From Sphingopyxis sp. (GTDB lineage: Bacteria; Pseudomonadota; Alphaproteobacteria; Sphingomonadales; Sphingomonadaceae): a stretch of 64,000 bases of DNA. The notes under the pieces are model-generated. The model saw only the letters and a program-made list of their open reading frames with translations, searched no databases and had not been told where the DNA came from. This document shows, piece after piece, positions 56,958-64,000 of this stretch. Each line of letters starts with the position of its first letter. Position 1 is the first letter of the stretch. The stretch covers positions 39,968-103,967 of the forward strand of contig JAGHZY010000008.1 of NCBI GenBank assembly GCA_017745175.1, given 5' to 3'. Both the position numbers and the translations under genes were made by a program.

Positions 56958-57428
56958 TCAGATGCCCGACGCCGACCTGTTTTCGATGACTTCGAGCGGC
57001 GGCGGAGCCTTCGCCGCGCCGGCGCCGTGGCGGCGGTGGCTGAGCTTGCCCTCGACCTTGCCGCCGTTTTCGATCGTGATGCTTTCGTAGGTCACGTCGC
57101 CTGTAATCCGCGCGGTGGCGTGGACGATCAGCGTCTTCGCCTCGATCGCGCCGTCGAGCAGTCCTGCGATCTTTGCGGTCTCCGCGATGACGCTGCCCTT
57201 GATTTCGCTCGCCTCGCCCTGGACGAGATTGGCGCATTTGAGATCGCCCTCGATCTTCCCATCGACGTGCAGGTCGACGCTGGCGGAGACATTGCCGGTG
57301 ACGACGACATCCGATCCGAGGATCGAGAAGGTCGTGTGACGCGCGCCCGTCGCCATCTTAGCGGGCGCCACGGACGGCAGCGACGGAACCGACTCGCTGG
57401 CGGGCGTCGTCTTTGACTTCGAGAACAT
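56958..57428 (-). CDS. Bactofilin-family polymer protein
   Basis: TTFSILGSDVVVTGNVSASVDLHVDGKIEGDLKCANLVQGEASEIKGSVIAETAKIAGLLDGAIEAKTLIVHATARITGDVTYESITIENGGKVEGKL. Confidence 0.93.
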   Translation of the reverse strand: MFSKSKTTPASESVPSLPSVAPAKMATGARHTTFSILGSDVVVTGNVSASVDLHVDGKIEGDLKCANLVQGEASEIKGSVIAETAKIAGLLDGAIEAKTLIVHATARITGDVTYESITIENGGKVEGKLSHRRHGAGAAKAPPPLEVIENRSASGI

Positions 57429-58569
57429 CGGCTTTTGCCTCCAGGAATCTGCGTGGGTTGACCGCTTCGCCGTTCAGGCGGACTTCGAAATGCAGGTGGC
57501 TGCCGGTCGAACGGCCGGTCGAGCCCATCCTCGCGATCTGCTCGCCCGCGGCAACCTGCGTGCCGACCCTCGTCGTGAAACCGGACAAGTGCGCATAGCG
57601 GGTCATGATGCCCTGACCATGATCGACTTCGACGACATTGCCATAGCCCGACTTCTGGCCGACGAAGCTGACGCGGCCCGGCGCGGCGGCGAGGATGGGC
57701 GTGCCGATCGGGCCACGGAAGTCGAGACCGGCGTGCATCGCGCCCGCGCCGGTGAAGGGATCGCTGCGATAGCCGAACCCCGACGACATCATGAGGACAT
57801 CGGCGGGGTTGCCCGACGGGACGGCAACGAGCGTGCGTTCGAGCACTTCCATGCGGAACAGCGCGCCGTCGAGCGCGGCGAAGTTCGGGCCGAGCGCCTT
57901 CGCCTTGCCCATGCGCCCGCGATAGGGAATGAAGGGACCGCCGCGGCCGGCGGCGGCGTTGCGGACGAGCGCATCGGGGTTGAGGCCAAGCGCTGCAACC
58001 GCGGTTTCCGCCTTCGCTGCGCGATCCTTCACCGCTGCGAGAAGACGGGCCGAAAAGGCTTCTTGCCGTGCTTCGAGGCGGGCGAGGACCTGCGCTTCGG
58101 GCGGCAGGTTCGGATCGATCGCGCTGGTCTTGAGCGGTGCAGCCGGGGCGGTCGTGCCGCCATCGGCCTTCGCCGCGGCTTCGGCGGGTACGGCCGAGGG
58201 ATCGATTCCGAAATGGGTTTCGGCGACGCTTTCCAGCAGCGCCTGCCGCTCTTCGAGATCGGCGGCGGTTTCGGCGACGCGATCGCGATATTTCGCGATG
58301 CGGGCTTCGGACGCGGCTGCGGCGGCCTGCTGCTGCGCGACGGCAACGCGCTCGTCGGCAGTGAGCAGCTGGTTGACCAGCACGGCGAGCGTTGCGCCCG
58401 CCCAGGCGAGCAGGACGAGGCTGGCGATCAGCGCAACGCGTTTTTGCCAGACGGCACTGACGCGCAGGAACCGGACATGGCCATGCGTGCGAACGAAGAT
58501 TTCATGGTCCTGAAACAGCGCGGAAACGCGCTGGCGCAAATCGCGCAGGCCCGTTGTTTTCGACGACAA
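57358..58569 (-). CDS. M23 family metallopeptidase (membrane-anchored)
   Basis: HAGLDFRGPIGTPILAAAPGRVSFVGQKSGYGNVVEVDHGQGIMTRYAHLSG...STGSHLHFEVRLNGEAVNPRRFL; TTG start at 58569 inferred, uncertain. Confidence 0.88.
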   Translation of the reverse strand: MSSKTTGLRDLRQRVSALFQDHEIFVRTHGHVRFLRVSAVWQKRVALIASLVLLAWAGATLAVLVNQLLTADERVAVAQQQAAAAASEARIAKYRDRVAETAADLEERQALLESVAETHFGIDPSAVPAEAAAKADGGTTAPAAPLKTSAIDPNLPPEAQVLARLEARQEAFSARLLAAVKDRAAKAETAVAALGLNPDALVRNAAAGRGGPFIPYRGRMGKAKALGPNFAALDGALFRMEVLERTLVAVPSGNPADVLMMSSGFGYRSDPFTGAGAMHAGLDFRGPIGTPILAAAPGRVSFVGQKSGYGNVVEVDHGQGIMTRYAHLSGFTTRVGTQVAAGEQIARMGSTGRSTGSHLHFEVRLNGEAVNPRRFLEAKADVLEVKDDARQRVGSVAAVRGAR

Positions 58570-58810
58570 GTGGCGACCCCATCTTGTTTGTTTTGTGGAG
58601 CCCTCCGCCCCGATTGATGCGCGCCTTATCAGGCAGGTTACCCCCGCGCGAATCTTTGCGGCGCGACTCGGGCTGAGTCGAAACCATCGCGCGGTGAACG
58701 GTGTCAGACTGCAGGAATGCTGCCGTTTTGGCAGGAAATCGACTGCGAATCGATAAATGCAATTGACGGGTTGCTTACCATTTTCGGGTAACGCTAAGCG
58801 GGTGAATATC

Positions 58811-60208
58811 ATGGCGAAATCTGCTCAGTCCGACGCGTGCGAATCAGCAGGCGGCACCGACACGCCGGCCGGCGTTCGCCCACGCTCGGCGGTGAGCGCG
58901 GGGGTCGGGATCGTCGGGCTCGCGGGACTGGTGAGCTATTTGCTCATCGCGCGCCTGGCGCCCGACATCGCCGTCTTCCTCGGCGTCGACTGGGACCAGC
59001 GCGGGCCGATGAGCGGCCCGAATTCGGCGATCGCCAGCGTGCTCGCGTGCGGACTGCCGATGGTGCTCTGGTCGGTGTTCGTTGACGGGGTGCACCGCAA
59101 TCCCTCGACCGGAATAGACTGGGCGCAGCGGCGTCCGTGGCGCGAGACGCTCGACATCAGCCTGACCAAGCTTGCCGGAATGTGGGCGACCTGGGGGCTG
59201 ATCGCGCTGATCTATGCGACGATGCGCTATTATTGGGAGGGCAATTACGCCTTTTCGATGAATTTGCTCGAGACCGTCGCGCCGTGGCTGTTGCTTGTCT
59301 CCGTCCCCTATATGCTGTGGCTCGATCGTCGCATGATCGAACCGCGCGACGGCTGCTGGCAGTTCGGCCGCTGGCTGATCGCGCCCGGTCAGCCGGTCGA
59401 CGGCCGCGCGATCGGCCATCATCTGCGCGCGTGGGCGGTGAAGGGGTTTTTCACGGCCTTCATGCTGTCGATCGTGCCGGGCAATTTTTCGGCGCTGGTC
59501 ACCGTGCCGATGAGCGAGGTGCTCGCCAACCCCTATATGACCGGGCTCTGGGCGATCAATTTCCTCTATCTGGTCGACGTCCACATCGCGACGGTCGGCT
59601 ATATCCTGACGCTGAAACCGCTCGACGCGCATATTCGCACCGCGAACCCCTATGGCATGGCGTGGGTCGCCGCGCTTGTCTGTTACCCGCCCTTCATCCT
59701 GATGAATGGCGGGCCGCTCGACTATCAGGTCAACGGGTCCGATTGGGGCTATTGGCTGCAGGGGCATGAAGGACTGCTGACCGTCTGGGGAATCGTGCTC
59801 GTGCTGCTCACCGCCATCTATAGCTGGGCGACGATGGCGTTCGGCATCCGCTTCTCGAATTTGACGCACCGCGGCGTCATCACGCACGGCCCCTATGCCT
59901 TCACGCGCCATCCCGCCTATATTTCGAAGAATCTGAGCTGGTGGGTCGGCTCGCTGCCTTTCCTCGTCACCGCGGGCGGCTGGGTCGAGGGCGCGCGCAA
60001 CGTCGTGCTGCTGGGGCTCGTCAGCGGCGTCTATTACTGGCGTGCCAAGACCGAAGAGAAGCACCTCCTCGCCGATCCCGCCTATGTGGCCTATTGGAAC
60101 TGGGCGCAGGACAATGCGCTGGTCCCGCGTGTCTTTGCGAAGCTGACGGGGCGGAAACGTCCGCTGATCCGGCTGGAGCCCGACGAGCGCGTCGGACCGG
60201 TGGCGTAA
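58811..60208 (+). CDS. Polytopic membrane protein with ICMT-like (isoprenylcysteine methyltransferase-type) C-terminal domain
   Basis: GVITHGPYAFTRHPAYISKNLSWWVGSLPF and YYWRAKTEEKHLLADPAYVAYWNW, typical of the ICMT/PEMT superfamily. Confidence 0.75.
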   Translation: MAKSAQSDACESAGGTDTPAGVRPRSAVSAGVGIVGLAGLVSYLLIARLAPDIAVFLGVDWDQRGPMSGPNSAIASVLACGLPMVLWSVFVDGVHRNPSTGIDWAQRRPWRETLDISLTKLAGMWATWGLIALIYATMRYYWEGNYAFSMNLLETVAPWLLLVSVPYMLWLDRRMIEPRDGCWQFGRWLIAPGQPVDGRAIGHHLRAWAVKGFFTAFMLSIVPGNFSALVTVPMSEVLANPYMTGLWAINFLYLVDVHIATVGYILTLKPLDAHIRTANPYGMAWVAALVCYPPFILMNGGPLDYQVNGSDWGYWLQGHEGLLTVWGIVLVLLTAIYSWATMAFGIRFSNLTHRGVITHGPYAFTRHPAYISKNLSWWVGSLPFLVTAGGWVEGARNVVLLGLVSGVYYWRAKTEEKHLLADPAYVAYWNWAQDNALVPRVFAKLTGRKRPLIRLEPDERVGPVA

Positions 60209-60320
60209 GAAGGACATGATCACCTTCCGGCATGGGGGAATGCCGGAAGGAAGCCACATCGAGATAATGTAGGAAAGAGGACCGGCGTCCTGTTTCGACC
60301 GAAGGCTGCCGATGGAGATG

Positions 60321-60406
60321 TGTACCCCGGCGAAAGCCGGGGCCCAGAATTCCCACGTGAACTTAGCATGTTGCCGCGCTGGGCCCCGGCTTTCGCCGGG
60401 GTGCAC
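60321..60406. repeat. Inverted repeat, approx. 26-nt arms (ccccggcgaaagccgggg type)
   Basis: tgtaccccggcgaaagccggggccca ... tgggccccggctttcgccggggtgca. Confidence 0.85.
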
Positions 60407-60469
60407 AAAAGGGGCAGCTTCCACCCCGAAGCGGCCCCTCCCGTCGGCGAGCGACGGGAGGGATCGGGA

Positions 60470-62731
60470 TCAGAATTTGAAGCCCGCCTCGATGCCGTAG
60501 ATGCGGGGTTCGTTGACGTAGCTGGTCAGATTGTTGAAATCGATGCCGCCGGTCGGCGATTCATCATTGGTGATGTTGCGCACGAAGCCCGCGATATCGA
60601 AGCGGTCGGTCCGGTAGCCGACGCGCACGCCGCCCTCGAGCAGCTTGTCGTCCGAGAATTCGACCGAGCGATAGAGGAAGAACTGCACCTTCGAGCGGTA
60701 ATACCAGTCGGTGAAGGCATAGATCGCGCCGTCGCCGACGGGGATTTCATAACCCGCGGTCCAGTTGAGCGTGAACTTCGGCGACTGCGGCAGCTGGTTG
60801 CCGTCGATCGAGAAGATGCCCGGGCTGCCGGCACGCGGCGGGTCGAGCACGGTGCACGGCGTCGCCGAACCGCAGCCCGCGACGAAGGCGTTGGCGTCGT
60901 CGATCTCGGCGACGTTCCACGCGCCGCCGATCGAGAAGGTCAGCCCCTTGGCGGGCGCTGCCTGCAATTCGGCCTCGATCCCGTGACCCTTGGCATCGAC
61001 GTTGAGCAGGCTCGCGACGTTCGACGTGCCGCCGACCGCGGTCAGCTGCAGATCCTTGGTGTCGAAATAATAGCCGGTGAGGTTGAAGCGGACGCGGTTG
61101 TCGAGGAAGCTGGTCTTGATCCCCGCTTCGTACGACATCGTTTCTTCCTGATCGGCGGTCGAGATGACGCGCGAAAAGGTCAGGCGGCCCTGCACCGACG
61201 GCGCGCGATAGCCGCGCGCGACGCGCGCGTAGAGGGTGACGTCGTCCGACGCCTCCCAGGTCGCGCTGGCGTCCCACGTCAGCAGCTTGCCCTTGACCTT
61301 GGCGGCCTGCGGCGGGACCGGCGTGTTCGGGTTGACGACGAAGATCGGGCGCGTTTCGACCGGACGCGACGCGACGAAATCGCGCGTGTCGTGGTTGTAA
61401 CGCGCACCCGCCTGCAGCTTGAAGCCGCCCTCGAATTCATAATTGACCGAGCCGAAGAGGCCGTAGGCTTCGCTGTCCTGCCGCTGCACCGCGATCGCCG
61501 ACGGGGTCGCGTCGGTCGGGCCGCCGAATTCGAAGCTCGAAATGTCGAGCTTCTCGTCGAAATAGAAGGCGCCGAACTGGTAACCGAGCCCGCCGCTGTT
61601 GTTCGACGCGATGCGGATTTCCTGCGTGAACTGGTCAAGGCTGGGGACATTGTCCTGGCTCTGCGCCTGGAACGGGATCAGGCCCGGACCCGACACGGGC
61701 AGGAAGACGGCGCCGAAGCCGCCGTCGATGTCGCCTCGGCTCTTGAAATTGCCGTTCCAGTAGGAGGTGATCGAATAAGCGGTCACCGGCCCGAAATCAT
61801 ATTCGAGGTTCAGCCCGGCGTTGTAGGTGTTGAGCTTCTGGAAATTGAGCCCGTCCTGCCAGACCTTGTCGCGCTTGAATTCGGTGCCCGCGCCGCCGAG
61901 GCCGACGAGCTTGTTGCTGCCCGGAAGCTGCGTGTTGGCGCGGAAGATGATCGCCGAGCCGTCATAGATGCGGACCTGCCCGGTCACGCGGCCGGTGAAG
62001 GGGCCGTTTTCATATTGGAGCTGGAGGCGCGCGGCGATGTCGTCATAGCCGCCCAGATCCTTGCTCTTGGTCGTCGCGATATTGTCGACCCAATTGTCGC
62101 GGTGCTGGTACAAGGTCGACAGGCGCACCGAAAAGCCATTGTCGTCGGCGGCGCCCGCCGCGACTTCGACCTGCGTCGTGCCGTAGCGGCCATAGCTGGC
62201 GCGGGCATAGCCGCCGGTCTTGCCGGGCTTGACGGTGTCGAACTTGACGATGCCCGCGGGAGTGTTGCGGCCGAACAGCGTGCCCTGCGGTCCGCGGAGA
62301 ACTTCGACGCGGTCGAGGTCGAAGATCGGGAAGCCCTTGAGGATCGGGTTTTCGAGGACGACGTCGTCATAGACGAGGCTGACCGGCTGCGACGCGTTGA
62401 GGTCGAAGTCGGTGTTGCCGAGGCCGCGGATATAGAAGCGCGGGAAGGTGCGCCCGAACGAGCTTTCGATATTCAGGCTGGGGACGCGGCCCGCGAGCAC
62501 GCGGACGTCGGAGCCGGTCGAGGTGATCGCGTCGAGCGTGTTGCCGGAGAGCACCGAGACGGCCACCGGCACGTCCTGCAGGCTTTCCTCGCGGCGCTGC
62601 GCGGTGACAACGATGTCGCCGAGGCCCGATTCTTCGGCGACGGGGACCGCGTCCTGCGCGGCGGCGGGGGCCGCCCACGCGGCGGTCGCGAGGGCGACGC
62701 TTATAGCAATAGTGGAAGGAAAGTGGCGCAT
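60470..62731 (-). CDS. TonB-dependent receptor
   Basis: Signal peptide MRHFPSTIAISVALATAAWAAPAAAQ; GDIVVTAQRREESLQDVPVAVSVLSG; C-terminal NEPRIYGIEAGFKF. Confidence 0.93.
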   Translation of the reverse strand: MRHFPSTIAISVALATAAWAAPAAAQDAVPVAEESGLGDIVVTAQRREESLQDVPVAVSVLSGNTLDAITSTGSDVRVLAGRVPSLNIESSFGRTFPRFYIRGLGNTDFDLNASQPVSLVYDDVVLENPILKGFPIFDLDRVEVLRGPQGTLFGRNTPAGIVKFDTVKPGKTGGYARASYGRYGTTQVEVAAGAADDNGFSVRLSTLYQHRDNWVDNIATTKSKDLGGYDDIAARLQLQYENGPFTGRVTGQVRIYDGSAIIFRANTQLPGSNKLVGLGGAGTEFKRDKVWQDGLNFQKLNTYNAGLNLEYDFGPVTAYSITSYWNGNFKSRGDIDGGFGAVFLPVSGPGLIPFQAQSQDNVPSLDQFTQEIRIASNNSGGLGYQFGAFYFDEKLDISSFEFGGPTDATPSAIAVQRQDSEAYGLFGSVNYEFEGGFKLQAGARYNHDTRDFVASRPVETRPIFVVNPNTPVPPQAAKVKGKLLTWDASATWEASDDVTLYARVARGYRAPSVQGRLTFSRVISTADQEETMSYEAGIKTSFLDNRVRFNLTGYYFDTKDLQLTAVGGTSNVASLLNVDAKGHGIEAELQAAPAKGLTFSIGGAWNVAEIDDANAFVAGCGSATPCTVLDPPRAGSPGIFSIDGNQLPQSPKFTLNWTAGYEIPVGDGAIYAFTDWYYRSKVQFFLYRSVEFSDDKLLEGGVRVGYRTDRFDIAGFVRNITNDESPTGGIDFNNLTSYVNEPRIYGIEAGFKF

Positions 62732-62888
62732 GGCGAGCTTCCTGAAACAGAGTTGACGATGGGAGAGTGGAAAAACCAGAGGCTCTTTGGCTTTCCGCGC
62801 GCCCGCAATCAATCGCGGAAGCGTACGCCGCTGACTTTCATGTCAGTGGTGTTGCGCAATTGCTGCACTTTTGCGGCGTTGTGGGCCC

Positions 62889-64000
62889 TTAGAAGCTGAG
62901 TTCGTCGTAGATTTTCGAGAGGTCGCCACCCCATGCGCCTTCGTAACGGTCGAGCAGGTCGTGCGCGGGCGACTTGCCACTCTTGGCGATGCGGCGGAGC
63001 GGTTCGAGGAAGCCGACCTCATTGTCGCCCATCGAATTGACCTCGCCGCGTGCAGCGAGGCCTGCCGCAGCGATATCGAGTACGCGGTGCGCGAGTTCGC
63101 CGACGGTACCGCCGCCGGGGGCCGGCGCGTCGAGTCCCTCGCTCGGCACGGCATCGCGGAGCGTCTGCTGTTCCTCGATGCTCCAGCCCTTGACGAGATC
63201 CCACGCGGCGTCGAGCGCGCCTTGATCGTAGAGCAGGCCGACCCAGAGCGCGGGCAGCGCGCAAATACGGTTCCACGGGCCGCCGTCGGCGCCGCGCATT
63301 TCGAGGAAGCTCTTCAGGCGCACTTCGGGAAAGGCGGTCGAAAGATGGTCGTTCCAGTCGGAGAGCCGCGGCTTCTCGCCGGGCAGCGCGGGCAGTTCGC
63401 CCTTCAGGAAGTCGCGGAAACTCTGCCCCGCGGCGTCGATATATTTGCCCTCGCGGAAGACGAAATACATCGGCACGTCGAGCATATAGTCGACATAGCG
63501 TTCGTAGCCGAAGCCCTGTTCGAACACGAAGGGCAGCATGCCGGTGCGCGCGGGGTCGGTGTCTGTCCAGATATGGCTGCGGTACGACATATAGCCATTC
63601 GGCCGCCCTTCGGTGAAGGGCGACGAGGCGAAGAGCGCGGTCGCGAGCGGCTGGAGCGCGAGCGAAACGCGGAACTTCTGCACCATGTCGGCCTCGCTCG
63701 AATAGTCGAGGTTGGTCTGGATCGTGCAGGTGCGCAGCATCATGTCGAGCCCCATGCTGCCGACGCGCGGCATGTGGTCGAGCATGATCCTGTAGCGTCC
63801 CTTGGGCATGATCGGCAGCTCGGCGCGCGTCTTGTCGGGCCACATGCCGAGCCCGAGGAAACCGAGGCCGAGTTCGGCGCCGACCTCTTTCACCTGCTTG
63901 AGGTGGCGGCCGGTTTCGGCACAGGTCTGGTGGAGATTTTCGAGCGGCGCGCCCGACAGTTCGAGCTGCCCGGCGGGTTCGAGGCTGACGGTGCCGTCGC
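62889..64000 (-). CDS. gshA: Glutamate-cysteine ligase (plant/alphaproteobacterial type), N-terminus beyond window
   Basis: [111 protein letters not shown]. Confidence 0.93.
   Translation of the reverse strand, partial: DGTVSLEPAGQLELSGAPLENLHQTCAETGRHLKQVKEVGAELGLGFLGLGMWPDKTRAELPIMPKGRYRIMLDHMPRVGSMGLDMMLRTCTIQTNLDYSSEADMVQKFRVSLALQPLATALFASSPFTEGRPNGYMSYRSHIWTDTDPARTGMLPFVFEQGFGYERYVDYMLDVPMYFVFREGKYIDAAGQSFRDFLKGELPALPGEKPRLSDWNDHLSTAFPEVRLKSFLEMRGADGGPWNRICALPALWVGLLYDQGALDAAWDLVKGWSIEEQQTLRDAVPSEGLDAPAPGGGTVGELAHRVLDIAAAGLAARGEVNSMGDNEVGFLEPLRRIAKSGKSPAHDLLDRYEGAWGGDLSKIYDELSF

Noticed and set aside
60320-62899. 859-aa plus-strand ORF opposite the TonB receptor
   Set aside because: Antisense shadow ORF; begins in an intergenic hairpin repeat (YPGESRGPEF-type peptide).
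1-64000. CRISPR array, prophage, integrase/transposase, restriction-modification or toxin-antitoxin genes
   Set aside because: No regularly spaced identical repeats and no recognisable cas, integrase, transposase, RM or TA proteins in any frame inspected.

Overview
The window is a GC-rich chromosomal segment from an alphaproteobacterium, most likely a sphingomonad (inferred from gene content, codon usage and TonB receptor style; not tested by search). Most of it is housekeeping: rne, an amidase, PBP1A, prfB, dut, coaBC, ubiB/ubiE, mutM, rpsT, dnaA, trpS, murJ, secB, mltA, dapE, engB-yidC-yidD-rnpA-rpmH, comM, a bactofilin/M23 pair and gshA. I saw no rRNA, tRNA, CRISPR array, prophage or transposase. 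The main accessory-like region is a co-directional run of about 10 kb on the minus strand (approx. 43.1-53.1 kb). It holds 17 small genes (VOC/glyoxalase, GST, DUF899, tandem DUF1428, DUF4287, DoxX, DUF6151-like, alpha/beta hydrolase), headed by a TetR gene with a near-perfect 22-bp palindromic operator at its start. Other notable signals: a dispersed family of paired-hairpin intergenic repeats, including two nearly identical ~130-bp copies and one perfect 31-bp-arm inverted repeat; a GANTC-dense, AT-rich dnaA upstream region with DnaA-box-like sites just downstream; a tandem 28-bp hairpin at the rne stop; a large Asp/His-rich insert in the RNase E S1 region; and an rpmH gene missing from the supplied ORF track. 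Family assignments come from reading the translations only; no database search was run.
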